32,897 nucleotides of DNA from assembly GCA_025936075.1 (NCBI GenBank), contig JAICUC010000007.1, positions 1 through 32,897 on the forward strand. The letters are read 5' to 3'. The stretch comes from Nitrospira sp. GTDB taxonomy: Bacteria; Nitrospirota; Nitrospiria; Nitrospirales; Nitrospiraceae. The position numbers and the translations under genes are program-made. The first letter of the stretch is position 1. Each line of letters starts with the position of its first letter. Below the pieces are notes generated by a model. It searched no databases. It saw nothing but the letters and a program-made list of their open reading frames with translations, and had not been told where the DNA came from. Shown here in pieces: positions 17,340 to 26,039 of the stretch.

Positions 17340-20327
17340 ATGTCAAGTCGAGAGATCTTACTACAGCGACTGGTCCCCGAGTTGAGTCCGGCGATCGCAC
17401 AGACACTGGTGACCGATTTGCTTCAGGCCGCCGGCATACCGGATACCGAGGCACGGGTACTGACTCTGCTGGACGAGCTCGAACAATTGTCCCCCAAAGC
17501 AGCCGGCTCGGCGGTGACGGCATTGCCTGAGCTTGCCCGGCGGGCCGGCCTCTCGCACATTATGTTATGGCTCGATCTCGGAGTGGCACTGGCTCAGTCC
17601 TCAGGGGCGTCCGCGCTCAAATATTTTAAAGATAGTCCCTTCGTTCTTGGGCTGATCGAACCGGCCGATACCCGCACAGAAGTCTTAACAATCGGTCTGG
17701 AAATCGCTGAACAGGATGCCAACGTTGCGCTTGAATACATCCGGCACGCCCCACAGATTTTGTCCGATGTTCCTGTCTCGCAATTGCGACGCTGGCTCGA
17801 TATCGGCGTTGAACTGACCGAGATCAATGTCGTCGTCGGGCTTGAGTTCATCCGACAAATCTCCAAGCTGGCTGCCGTGCTTCCTTGGGGCAGTGTGCGC
17901 AGCTGGGCCACAGTTGGCATGAGGTTGATTGTGCCGAATAGCCTCGGGAAGCCGGACTATGTGGCAACCATGGAGTTTCTCAGGACCAGCCCGTCGATAC
18001 TTGGGAATATTGAAGACATTCCCGTTCGGGAAAAGGTGGTATCTCTGTGTCTCCTATTAGTCGAACATTCCCCCGAGTCCGGCATAATTTGGCTCGCAGA
18101 GTCTCCTAACTTCTTGAGAGCGCTGCCGTCTATGGAATGGCGGCTCCGGCTGTTGCAGTACGGCGCCTTGCTGGCCGAGCAGCACGCTGCCGTCACACTC
18201 GAGTACCTGCGTCGTGCCTCCGAACTCGTCGGACTGATTGGAAATAGACCCGAAGCGCCCACGCGATTTGAAAATTGGTTTAAGGCCGGGATGGAAGTAG
18301 CGGCCTTCAGCCTGGACGGAGCGCGCGCCTACTTCTCAGTAGAGTCGCGGAAGGCGCTGGCTTCGGTCGAACAAGCCTTGAGCGGAGTGCCGTTTCGGCA
18401 GGTCGCGCGACGAGTGAACCTGTTCGTCCAGGGACTCTGTGGAATCGGCGTCGCCGTGACGGCGCTTCCGGATTCTGTGACTTCCCCAGTCCGCGCAACG
18501 GTCAGCGGCGACGGGAAGACCATCTCGTTGCCGGCGCTGCTCCGTCGGTATCCAACGGCAGAGGAAAACGAGCGTCTCTATCTCGTGATGGCGGCGCATG
18601 AAGCCGGACATTTGGAATTCGGAACCTATCGCCTCCGACTTGAATCCCTCACCAATTTGATCGAAACCGTACGATACCGGTATGGTCGATCCAATGAAGC
18701 CGTGCCGGGCACACTGGCTGCCTTCTTTCAGATATATCCGGACCCCGCGCTGGTGCGGGACCTCTGGGCCGTACTGGAAGATGCGCGTGTCGAATTCTTG
18801 CTGCAAACGGAGTATCCGGGACTCCGGTGCGACCTTGCGCGGTTCGCTGCTGAATCCATCGCCCCACGCGACCCGGCTCAAGGAGTGACGCCCCAGGAAT
18901 TGATCGTCGATGGGCTCCTGAGGCTCTCCACCGGTGAAACGGAAGATTCGGCAGTGCCCAAGGCTGTCAGAGAAGAAGTCTCTATTCTCTGGAGCATGTG
19001 CCGTTCCATGCTCAAGGCCGCCGCCACGGCGGAAGAAACGGTTCGTGTGGTCGATCGAGTGTATGTTCGGTTGGAAGAACTGCTGATAGCTCGCGGCGAG
19101 ATGATGCACCTAGAGCAGCTCGAGGAGTCGAAGGATGCAGAAACGGGACAAACGAAATATGAGGAACGGGGTGATCAGTATCGCGCAGTGACCGATTTGC
19201 CGCATCGTGGCTCGATGAATCCGGAGTTCATCATGTGGAGTCAGGAACAATTCGACCGGCAACACGACTCTCCGGCACAATCGGATGCTCGAACGAAGGA
19301 GAATGTCCGGAACGGCGAACAAGATCTCGGAAGCAGAGAGATGTTGAGCGAGGGGCGTTCATTGCCCTCCATTGTGGAAGAGTGCCTCGCAGTTGAGCTG
19401 GAAACACCATTGATTCGGGAGATCAGCGCTCATGACGGGCGAGCCGTCCTTTACCCCGAGTGGGACCATCGGATCGAAGATTATCGGATGAATTGGTGTC
19501 GCGTGGTGGAACAGCCTGCGGATCTGAGATCGGACGACTTCGTCACGGAGACATTGGCTTCTCAACGGAGTACCGTCAAGTCACTGCGCCGGGTTTTTGA
19601 AGGCCTGCGTCCGCCGGCATTCCGTCGCGTCCCGGGGCAACCCGATGGGGAAGAAGTGGATCTCGATGCCGTTATACGGCGAACAGTGGAACAGCGGGCA
19701 GGCATGGAAGGCGACGATCGATCGTACATCCGACGGGAAAAGCGAGAACGCGACGTGGCGGTGGCCTTTCTCATCGATATCAGTGGATCCACAAGCCGCG
19801 ACCTCGGAACCGGCCGGCGGGTGATCGATATTGAAAAAGAAGGCTTGGTGCTGCTCTGTGAAGCACTGGATGCCGTCGGCGATCAGTATGGACTCTATGC
19901 CTATTCGGGCCAAGGACGAGCGAGGATCGAATTTCTCACGATCAAAGACTTTGACGATCGGCTTGGGGCGACGACGGCTCATCGGCTTGGCGGCTTGGCT
20001 CCTCGTCATCAGAATCGCGACGGTGCGGCTATTCGACACGCGACGGCGAAGCTGCTGACACGGGAAGCGAAGAACCGTGTCCTCATGCTGTTGAGCGACG
20101 GAAGACCATTGGACGATCAGTACAAGGACGACTATTCGTTGGAAGATACGAAAGCGGCACTCCGGGAGGCAAAACAACGGAGAATCGAAACCTACTGTAT
20201 TACGATCGATCGGGAAGCTGAAAATTATCTCCGCCGCATGTACGCCGGGGCCCGGTACTGCGTCATAGACCGCGTCGAAGCCCTTCCGACGAAGTTGCCT
20301 GGAATTTACAGGCGATTGACGGCGTAG
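17340..20327 (+). CDS. NorD/CbbO-like VWA-domain protein with zincin-like motif
   Basis: A 995-aa protein. The first ~350 residues are helical, with repeated leucine-rich units containing ALEYIRHAP, GLEFIRQIS and TLEYLRRAS-like segments, suggesting an alpha-solenoid. The middle has AAHEAGHLEFGTY (His420, Glu421, His424) and EDARVE (480-485), a pairing that resembles metallopeptidase active sites. The C-terminal VWA domain has MIDAS DISGS (813-817). NorD/CbbO proteins work with MoxR-type AAA+ ATPases as chaperones that activate enzymes such as nitric oxide reductase or Rubisco. No MoxR partner is in this window. The ATG at 17340 has AGGAAGG just upstream. Confidence 0.85.
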   Translation: MSSREILLQRLVPELSPAIAQTLVTDLLQAAGIPDTEARVLTLLDELEQLSPKAAGSAVTALPELARRAGLSHIMLWLDLGVALAQSSGASALKYFKDSPFVLGLIEPADTRTEVLTIGLEIAEQDANVALEYIRHAPQILSDVPVSQLRRWLDIGVELTEINVVVGLEFIRQISKLAAVLPWGSVRSWATVGMRLIVPNSLGKPDYVATMEFLRTSPSILGNIEDIPVREKVVSLCLLLVEHSPESGIIWLAESPNFLRALPSMEWRLRLLQYGALLAEQHAAVTLEYLRRASELVGLIGNRPEAPTRFENWFKAGMEVAAFSLDGARAYFSVESRKALASVEQALSGVPFRQVARRVNLFVQGLCGIGVAVTALPDSVTSPVRATVSGDGKTISLPALLRRYPTAEENERLYLVMAAHEAGHLEFGTYRLRLESLTNLIETVRYRYGRSNEAVPGTLAAFFQIYPDPALVRDLWAVLEDARVEFLLQTEYPGLRCDLARFAAESIAPRDPAQGVTPQELIVDGLLRLSTGETEDSAVPKAVREEVSILWSMCRSMLKAAATAEETVRVVDRVYVRLEELLIARGEMMHLEQLEESKDAETGQTKYEERGDQYRAVTDLPHRGSMNPEFIMWSQEQFDRQHDSPAQSDARTKENVRNGEQDLGSREMLSEGRSLPSIVEECLAVELETPLIREISAHDGRAVLYPEWDHRIEDYRMNWCRVVEQPADLRSDDFVTETLASQRSTVKSLRRVFEGLRPPAFRRVPGQPDGEEVDLDAVIRRTVEQRAGMEGDDRSYIRREKRERDVAVAFLIDISGSTSRDLGTGRRVIDIEKEGLVLLCEALDAVGDQYGLYAYSGQGRARIEFLTIKDFDDRLGATTAHRLGGLAPRHQNRDGAAIRHATAKLLTREAKNRVLMLLSDGRPLDDQYKDDYSLEDTKAALREAKQRRIETYCITIDREAENYLRRMYAGARYCVIDRVEALPTKLPGIYRRLTA

Positions 20328-20339
20328 GAACTCAAGAAC

Positions 20340-20750
20340 ATGACCAATTCGGTCGGAAAACCGACGATTCCTCCATGGTTATATAAACTCTTCACAGGAC
20401 ATCAGTATCCCTACGTCCGTCGATTAGCCAAATTCGGACAGACGTTGAAACCCGGTGAAGACCGTCCGGAACCGACGAGGGAAATGATTGAAGCCAAGTT
20501 CTGGGAAGTCTATCCGCGTTGCCGGGTAAAGGTCCTCCAGGAAGTCAAAGAAGGAATGATCGTGGTCTTTCACGACCTGGGTGAATATCCTCCCGGAGGC
20601 TTCCAGGAACTCGTCGACAATCCTGAGGAGTTTCTGGCAAAAACATTCGGCAAGAAGAAGATCAAGGTCAATTTTTATGACGGAGATAATTTCGTCTGCA
20701 CGATCAACTTCAAAGTTGCTGGCTGGACGGAGCATGAAGGAGGGCATTGA
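20340..20750 (+). CDS. Hypothetical protein, 136 aa
   Basis: I do not recognise a family. It is a soluble, Lys/Glu/Pro-rich protein that starts MTNSVGKPTIPPWLYKLFTG, has a KVLQEVKEGMIVVFHDLGEYPP segment, and ends with EHEGGH. The two cysteines are Cys61 and Cys120. It begins 13 bases after the NorD-like gene, which suggests cotranscription and possibly a linked role. Confidence 0.65.
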   Translation: MTNSVGKPTIPPWLYKLFTGHQYPYVRRLAKFGQTLKPGEDRPEPTREMIEAKFWEVYPRCRVKVLQEVKEGMIVVFHDLGEYPPGGFQELVDNPEEFLAKTFGKKKIKVNFYDGDNFVCTINFKVAGWTEHEGGH

Positions 20751-20751
20751 G

Positions 20752-20857
20752 GGTCTCAAGATGTCGTTGGGCTGCGCACCGCGCACGCCAGTCCTATTGA
20801 AGTCGACACCATGGGCGGTGCTCGGTGCATGCGCGCAGTGAAAGACATCCTGAGACC
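20752..20857. repeat. About 106-bp imperfect inverted repeat
   Basis: GGTCTCAAGATGTC (20752-20765) pairs with GACATCCTGAGACC (20844-20857) at 13 of 14 positions. Inward, CTGCGC (20772-20777) faces GCGCAG (20833-20838), and a GCACGCC/GGCGGTGC pairing can extend the stem, so nearly the whole segment folds. It sits between the 136-aa gene and mdh. It could be a mobile or REP-like unit, or a structured RNA leader. No T-run follows it. Confidence 0.5.
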
Positions 20858-20905
20858 GTCAACGAAGAAGGATGAAAAGAGGAACTGAAGATTGAGGTGG
20901 TAATG

Positions 20906-21844
20906 ATGGCGCGACCGAAGATCACCGTGGTAGGTGCGGGGAACGTCGGAGGCACGACGGCGCAGCGGCTGGCCGAGAAGAATCTCTACGACGTGGTACT
21001 GGTTGATATTGCCCAAGGGGTTCCACAGGGTAAGGCACTGGATATTTCCCAGGCAGGTCCGGTCTGTGGGTACAGCACGCAGGTAATCGGCACCAACGGT
21101 TACGGAGAAACCGCCGGATCGTCGATCGCCGTCATCACTTCGGGTATTCCGAGAAAGCCGGGCATGAGTCGAGATGAGTTGTTGGGGACGAATGCGAAAA
21201 TCGTGAAATCCGTCGTCATGGAGCTCGTCTCACGCTCCCCGGACATTATCCTGATCCTCGTCACTAATCCATTGGATGCCATGGTCCATGTGGCGTGTTC
21301 GGTCAGCGGTCTCCCTAAGTCGAGAATCATCGGGATGGCCGGAGTGTTGGACTCCGCAAGAATGCGGACGTTCATTGCCGCTGAACTCGACGTACGGGCC
21401 ACCGAGGTCCAAGCCATGGTGTTGGGCGGACACGGTGATACGATGGTGCCGCTGCCGCGCTATACAACCGTGAGGGGTCGGCCGGTGTCGGAACTGATGT
21501 CGAAGGAGAAACTCGACGCCATCGTCAAACGGACGCGGGAGGGGGGAGCCGAAATCGTGGGCCTTTTGAAAACAGGCAGTGCTTTCTATGCTCCGTCCGC
21601 TTCAGCAGTGGCGATGGTTGAATCGATCCATAAGGATGAGAAGCAGGTCATGCCCTGTGCGGTCCTGTGCGAAGGGGAGTACGGGCTCAAAAACGTCGTC
21701 GTCGGGGTTCCGGTGAAGATCGGACGCGGAGGAGCCGAACAGATTCTCGAGTATGAACTGACCACTGATGAACGGGCGGCGTTGGAAACGTCGGCCAGGG
21801 CGGTGCGGGAATTGTGCGCCGCGGTAGATCGGTTGATGATATAG
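20906..21844 (+). CDS. mdh: Malate dehydrogenase
   Basis: NAD-dependent enzyme interconverting malate and oxaloacetate in the TCA cycle, oxidative or reductive. The Rossmann motif is [13 protein letters not shown]. The substrate loop [13 protein letters not shown] has the arginine that marks MDH rather than LDH. TNPLDAM and the catalytic [14 protein letters not shown] follow. The track starts at GTG 20897; I use ATG 20906, with GAGGTGG spaced 5 bases upstream, giving 312 aa, the usual length for the LDH-like MDH group. An ATG immediately before (20903) is too close to the ribosome site. Confidence 0.95.
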   Translation: MARPKITVVGAGNVGGTTAQRLAEKNLYDVVLVDIAQGVPQGKALDISQAGPVCGYSTQVIGTNGYGETAGSSIAVITSGIPRKPGMSRDELLGTNAKIVKSVVMELVSRSPDIILILVTNPLDAMVHVACSVSGLPKSRIIGMAGVLDSARMRTFIAAELDVRATEVQAMVLGGHGDTMVPLPRYTTVRGRPVSELMSKEKLDAIVKRTREGGAEIVGLLKTGSAFYAPSASAVAMVESIHKDEKQVMPCAVLCEGEYGLKNVVVGVPVKIGRGGAEQILEYELTTDERAALETSARAVRELCAAVDRLMI

Positions 21845-21864
21845 GACCCATAAGGATGTGTTCA

Positions 21865-21890
21865 TGGTCATTAGTCATCGGTGACCAATG
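21865..21890. repeat. Short intergenic repeat with TAGTCATCGGT core
   Basis: TGGTCA...TGACCA flank a core TAGTCATCGGT (21872-21882), which occurs again at 32497-32507 downstream of purA in similar GTCA-rich sequence. This looks like one type of dispersed intergenic repeat. Confidence 0.4.
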
Positions 21891-21983
21891 GCCGCTCAGA
21901 CCGACGTGTCGGCTTGACAATCGGAGAAACGCTGCAGTACAGACATGTGGTTAGACAGTCAACTGTTCAGAGGAGAGGGAGCA

Positions 21984-22571
21984 ATGAAATTTCTTGAAGA
22001 TCCGATGCAGACGATGTGGGCGGGATTTGGCCTCACCGTCGTATTGATAATAATATATCTTGGGCTAACCGGCATCGGGGCCGGTGAAGCCGAATGGGCC
22101 TCCATGATCCTTCGCTGGGTACATTTCCTGGCCGGGATCACATGGATCGGGCTTTTGTATTTCTTCAATCTGATCAATGCCTCCTTCTTGAAAAGCCTGG
22201 ATGGTCCTACCAAGAATATCGTGATTCCAAAGCTCATGCCGGCCGCCCTCAATTGGTTCCGGCACGGAGCGACTGTGACCGTACTGGCGGGGGTGTTATT
22301 GTATGGCCATATGTATCACAAAGGCGGAACAGGAGCGGTGGCTTTGGCAATCGGTGGGTTGCTCGGGATCATCATGATGGGCAACGTCCATGGGATTATC
22401 TGGCCGAACCAGAAGAAAATTATCGCCGCAGTGACCGCGGCAGCACAGGGCACCCCTGCACCGCCGGAGATGGCTCAATGGGGGCGGACGGCATTACTGG
22501 CTTCTCGTGTGAATTTCCTGCTTTCGATTCCCATGTTGTTTTTCATGGGAGCGGGTAGCCATCTTAGATAG
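21984..22571 (+). CDS. PuuD-like (urate hydroxylase membrane domain family) protein
   Basis: A 195-aa integral membrane protein with four to five helices. ILRWVHFLAGITWIGLLYFFN is the hallmark of the PuuD membrane domain. The conserved histidines in WVHF, NWFRHGA, YGHMYHKG and NVHGIIWPNQ could bind heme. In characterised PuuD proteins this domain is fused to a cytochrome c and oxidises urate; the cytochrome part is absent here, so another role is likely. I prefer ATG 21984 over the track start 21945 because AGGAGAGGGAGCA precedes it and the family begins there. The gene ends in a strong terminator. Confidence 0.75.
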   Translation: MKFLEDPMQTMWAGFGLTVVLIIIYLGLTGIGAGEAEWASMILRWVHFLAGITWIGLLYFFNLINASFLKSLDGPTKNIVIPKLMPAALNWFRHGATVTVLAGVLLYGHMYHKGGTGAVALAIGGLLGIIMMGNVHGIIWPNQKKIIAAVTAAAQGTPAPPEMAQWGRTALLASRVNFLLSIPMLFFMGAGSHLR

Positions 22572-22587
22572 AACCTGTACCTTTCGT

Positions 22588-22621
22588 GGCCGGTGGGGAT
22601 AAATCCCACCGGCCGGGTTTT
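22588..22621 (+). terminator. Intrinsic terminator
   Basis: GGCCGGTGGG (22588-22597) and CCCACCGGCC (22605-22614) form a perfect 10-bp GC-rich stem with a short loop, followed by GGGTTTT. It lies 17 bases after the PuuD-like gene. Confidence 0.9.
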
Positions 22622-22733
22622 ACATTGTGGCCTTATTTATCCTACCCTCTATACCCAACTTCAAGTAGGTCCCTAGCCCTAACTGATTGAGATTCAGGCC
22701 CATTTAGCTTCGGTTGCCTTGACGGAAGAAGCT

Positions 22734-24089
22734 ATGGAGCCGTATAGTACGACCTCTACATTGAGAACGCAGGATCGGCTTGATATGTGTACAGCTGCAG
22801 AACCACGCCTTGTCCAACAGACGGAAGGTGCCCCTTGGGAGATTGAGGGCTATCTCAAGGTCGGTGGCTATGAAGCCTGGAAGCGTTGTGTGAAAGAGCT
22901 GAAGGCCACTCAAGTGATTGATGAACTGAAGAAATCTGGTCTGAGAGGACGGGGGGGAGCGGGGTTTCCAACAGGAATCAAATGGGACAAGGTCCTGAAC
23001 CACCGGGTGAAAGAGCGCTATTTTGTCTGTAACGCCGGGGAACATGAACCGGGAACGTTTAAAGATCGTCATCTGTTGAAAACGTTGCCTCATCAATTGA
23101 TCGAAGGCTGTCTCATCGCTTCCCATACGGTACAGGCGAAAGCCTCCTTCATCTATGTGAATCATGAGTACCATGAAGAGCGGCAAAATCTTAGGAAAGC
23201 CTTGGCTCAAGCAAGAGAACGGGGACTGCTCGGTAAAAATGTGTTAGGAAGCGGCTTCGATATAGAATTGGAAGTGTTTGAAGGCCATGGAAGCTATGTA
23301 GCCGGCGAAGAAACCGCTATGCTTGAGTCGATGCAGGGCCGTCCAGCGATGCCGCGGCAGAAACCGCCGTTTTACCCGACCGATTTCGGTCTCTATGGCA
23401 AACCGACTTTGGTCAATAACGTTGAGACGCTGTGCAACATTCCTCGGATTCTGCATAAAGGCGCAGGATGGTTTCTCCAGACGGGGACGGAAAAGTGTCC
23501 AGGCACGATGATGTTCTCGCTGAGTGGAGCGATCAATCGGCCTGGTGTGTACGAGATGCCGATGGGCGTGACGATTCGAGATCTCATCGAGCAATGCGGC
23601 GGTGGAGTGCCCAACGGTCGTAAGATCAAAGCGGTCTTTCCGGGTGGTCCGGCATTTTCAATGGTGACGGCGGATCAACTCGATCTTCCCATGGACTTCG
23701 ATTCGTTGAAAAAGGCCGGCACGGGGCTAGGGTCGGCCGGGGTCATCGTTGTCGATGATGCGACCTGCATGGTGGCCAAGACGCTACAGTTTTCCAATTT
23801 TTTCAAGAACGAGAGTTGCGGGCAGTGTCCACCATGTCGAATGGGGACCATCAATTTAGCCGCGCTGATGACCAAAATTGAATCGGGGCAGGGTACTCAA
23901 AAAGACTTGGACAGCCTGCTCCAACTGTGCGGATTCGTCAAAGGGACGGGGTACTGCACCCTCGTGACCGGAGCCTCAGTATTGGTGCAAAGCAGTCTGA
24001 AGCTGTTCCGCCACGAATATGAAGATCATATTCGGCTGCAGGGGTGTCCCTATCAGGAAGCACCGGCAGGGGTTGTTGCTCATTCATAG
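22734..24089 (+). CDS. NuoF-like NADH-binding flavoprotein
   Basis: A 451-aa protein of the NuoF/HoxF/formate-dehydrogenase-beta type. GLRGRGGAGFPTGIKW (69-84) is the NADH/FMN glycine loop. The next FMN loop reads NAGEHEPGTFKD, whereas the usual form is NADE-x-EPG, so Asp is replaced by Gly. GEETAMLESMQGRPAMPRQKPPF is typical. The cluster motif is C362-x2-C365-x2-C368 (SCGQCPPCRMGT) with Cys408 as the fourth ligand for N3-type [4Fe-4S]. No NuoE or other complex I gene is adjacent; a ferredoxin follows 8 bases later. ATG 22734 has GGAAG upstream and is preferred to the TTG at 22719. It may move electrons between NADH and the neighbouring ferredoxin. Confidence 0.85.
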   Translation: MEPYSTTSTLRTQDRLDMCTAAEPRLVQQTEGAPWEIEGYLKVGGYEAWKRCVKELKATQVIDELKKSGLRGRGGAGFPTGIKWDKVLNHRVKERYFVCNAGEHEPGTFKDRHLLKTLPHQLIEGCLIASHTVQAKASFIYVNHEYHEERQNLRKALAQARERGLLGKNVLGSGFDIELEVFEGHGSYVAGEETAMLESMQGRPAMPRQKPPFYPTDFGLYGKPTLVNNVETLCNIPRILHKGAGWFLQTGTEKCPGTMMFSLSGAINRPGVYEMPMGVTIRDLIEQCGGGVPNGRKIKAVFPGGPAFSMVTADQLDLPMDFDSLKKAGTGLGSAGVIVVDDATCMVAKTLQFSNFFKNESCGQCPPCRMGTINLAALMTKIESGQGTQKDLDSLLQLCGFVKGTGYCTLVTGASVLVQSSLKLFRHEYEDHIRLQGCPYQEAPAGVVAHS

Positions 24090-24097
24090 GAGGAGCC

Positions 24098-24433
24098 ATG
24101 CCGCGGGTGACTTTTCTTCATTCGGACGGACGAAGCGGAGAAGTGGAAGAGAACATTTCCCTTCTCGATGCTGCAAAAGAAGTAGGGTTCCGGTTGAACC
24201 ACGACTGTGGAGGAAACGCCTCTTGCACGACCTGCCGAGTGGAGGTCCAGATGGGGCATGAGCACCTCTCGGAGGTTGATTTCGACGAGCAAGACTTGCT
24301 GGATCGAGAAGCATTGACGGAGCCATGGCATCGTCTGGCCTGTCAGGCACGTGTCTTGGGGGATGTCGTGGTGCGCGTGCCGGAAGCCAAATGGGAGAAT
24401 CCAACAACAGCGACCACAGAAGCATGGGGTTGA
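24098..24433 (+). CDS. ISC-type [2Fe-2S] ferredoxin
   Basis: A 111-aa electron carrier. The cluster ligands are C37-x5-C43-x2-C46 (CGGNASCTTC) and C82 (HRLACQA), the spacing of adrenodoxin/ISC ferredoxins. The track starts at 24044, but AGGAGGAGCC before ATG 24098 and the MPRVTFLHSDG start set the true beginning. It is tightly linked to the NuoF-like gene and is followed by an A-type Fe-S carrier gene. It may act in Fe-S assembly or as partner of the flavoprotein. Confidence 0.9.
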   Translation: MPRVTFLHSDGRSGEVEENISLLDAAKEVGFRLNHDCGGNASCTTCRVEVQMGHEHLSEVDFDEQDLLDREALTEPWHRLACQARVLGDVVVRVPEAKWENPTTATTEAWG

Positions 24434-24512
24434 TATTCGAGAGAGAGGTGTTAGACTAACGTTCTAGCCCGTTGATGCGGGTTGGATTGATCTATAGAGG
24501 AGGAAGAAGACG

Positions 24513-24833
24513 ATGGTTACTATCACGCCGGTGGCGGAGCAGAAAATCAAGGAATTGATGGCCGAGGAAAAAGATGTCGTCGGGTTGCGCGTGTATGTCC
24601 GCGGCGGCGGGTGCCATGGCTACCAATACGGGATGGCCTTTGAATCCAAAATGGCCGAAGATGATACCATCATCGAAAAGGGTGATGTGAAGCTCATCAT
24701 GGATTCTCAGAGCGCGCCGTTGCTTCAAGGTGCGGAAGTCGACTACGTCGACAGTGTGCAAGGCTCCGGCTTTTCGATTAAGAATCCTCAGGCCAAGACT
24801 ACGTGCGGTTGCGGCAGTTCGTTCAGCGCTTAA
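24513..24833 (+). CDS. A-type iron-sulfur carrier (IscA/ErpA/HesB family)
   Basis: A 106-aa protein that receives Fe-S clusters and inserts them into target enzymes. The three ligand cysteines are Cys34 (GGGCHGYQYGMAF) and Cys98/Cys100 (TTCGCGSSF), the normal pattern. The ATG has AGAGGAGGAAG upstream. It follows the ferredoxin by 79 bp, in which a small AGCCCG-CGGGTT hairpin is seen. I cannot tell ErpA from IscA by sequence alone, so no symbol is given. Confidence 0.92.
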   Translation: MVTITPVAEQKIKELMAEEKDVVGLRVYVRGGGCHGYQYGMAFESKMAEDDTIIEKGDVKLIMDSQSAPLLQGAEVDYVDSVQGSGFSIKNPQAKTTCGCGSSFSA

Positions 24834-24883
24834 TCGCCGATACGGATCGCCGTACGAAAGCTGATGAAGGACCTCCACGCCGG

Positions 24884-24905
24884 GACCGCTTGCCTCGGAG
24901 CGGTC
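24884..24905 (+). terminator. Weak hairpin, possible terminator
   Basis: GACCGCT (24884-24890) and AGCGGTC (24899-24905) form a 7-bp stem with an 8-base loop, followed by TCGGGTTTG, 50 bases after the Fe-S carrier gene. The T-run is only three bases. Confidence 0.35.
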
Positions 24906-24941
24906 TCGGGTTTGATTCCACTGCTAGAGACACACCATTGA

Positions 24942-25346
24942 ATGTCACAGGTCTATGTGACAAGGCGCTATCGGTTTTGCGCCGCACACCGGCTTCACAC
25001 GGATCAACTGTCGCCCGAAGAAAACTGGGCGGTGTTCGGAAAATGTAATAATCCGAACGGGCATGGGCATAACTATGTCGTGCTGGTCACTGTAAAGAGC
25101 GGAGGAAGGGAAGAGGCTTGTGACCTCAGTCGCCTCGACGAGTTGGTCAACGAGAGGATTATTGAGCGGTTCGATCATCGTGATCTCAATAGCGACCCGG
25201 CGCTGGCGGGACTCACGACCACCGGGGAGAACATCGTCAAATTGATCTGGGACATTTTGGAGCCCCAATTGCCGATGCGGCGTCTGCACAAGGTAGGTGT
25301 CATCGAGACGAGAGACAACTACTTCGAATATGGAGGCGTCGCGTGA
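24942..25346 (+). CDS. 6-pyruvoyl-tetrahydropterin synthase / QueD-family protein
   Basis: A 134-aa enzyme acting on dihydroneopterin triphosphate. The zinc ligands are His16 (FCAAHRL) and His41/His43 (GHGHNY). The catalytic cysteine is Cys35 in [14 protein letters not shown], a segment nearly the same as in eukaryotic PTPS rather than the CxxxHGH of E. coli QueD. FDHRDLN and [11 protein letters not shown] complete the active site. It overlaps folE by 4 bp, so substrate and enzyme are made together. Both a biopterin-type route and the queuosine route are possible. The ribosome site is weak. Confidence 0.85.
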   Translation: MSQVYVTRRYRFCAAHRLHTDQLSPEENWAVFGKCNNPNGHGHNYVVLVTVKSGGREEACDLSRLDELVNERIIERFDHRDLNSDPALAGLTTTGENIVKLIWDILEPQLPMRRLHKVGVIETRDNYFEYGGVA

Positions 25347-26011
25347 AACGACGAGGGAACGCAGTGAGGAAGCCACAGACGAGAGAGAAAAAACGAGAAC
25401 TCATTGAGGATACCAGCGGGGCTGGGAAGCCGGCGGACTTACCGGTGCTCCAGTCGCTGGTTACCGAAATGCTGGTCGCCCTGGGGGAAAGACCGGGTCG
25501 CAACGGCTTGCTCAAAACGCCCGAGCGCGTGGCCAAAGCCCTGGCGTTTATGACGCAAGGCTATCAGCGTGATATCGACCATCTGTTGAACGGCGCGCTG
25601 TTTCCGATCGAATACGACGAGATGGTCATCGTCAAAGACATTGATTTCTTCAGTATGTGTGAGCACCATCTCCTCCCGTTTTTCGGCAGAGTCCATGTCG
25701 GCTATTTGCCGAACAAGAAAGTCGTCGGCCTCAGCAAGATCCCGCGGATCGTCGACACATTTTCGAGGCGACTACAAGTACAGGAACGGTTGACGGTGCA
25801 AATCGCCGAAACGCTGAGCAGCAAGTTGAACGCGCACGGCGTCGGAGTCGTCGTCGAAGCGCGACATCTTTGCATGATGATGCGCGGAGTGGAAAAACAG
25901 AATACGGTCGCCGTCACCAGTTCCATGTTGGGAGCATTTCGCAGCCAATCGCAGACTCGCCTGGAATTTTTAAAATTGATCCGACACGGCAGTGTCGGCG
26001 ACCCGGATTGA
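25343..26011 (+). CDS. folE: GTP cyclohydrolase I
   Basis: Converts GTP to dihydroneopterin triphosphate, the first step of folate, biopterin and queuosine synthesis. The 222-aa protein has zinc motifs [11 protein letters not shown] and [14 protein letters not shown], the [19 protein letters not shown] segment and [19 protein letters not shown]. The GTG start at 25343 overlaps the stop of the PTPS gene (GTGA), which indicates translational coupling. About 30 poorly conserved basic residues precede the core. The gene ends 28 bp from the convergent hydrolase gene. Confidence 0.96.
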   Translation: MKRRGNAVRKPQTREKKRELIEDTSGAGKPADLPVLQSLVTEMLVALGERPGRNGLLKTPERVAKALAFMTQGYQRDIDHLLNGALFPIEYDEMVIVKDIDFFSMCEHHLLPFFGRVHVGYLPNKKVVGLSKIPRIVDTFSRRLQVQERLTVQIAETLSSKLNAHGVGVVVEARHLCMMMRGVEKQNTVAVTSSMLGAFRSQSQTRLEFLKLIRHGSVGDPD

Positions 26012-26039
26012 GTCCAGACAATCGTGCTCTCGATTCCGC

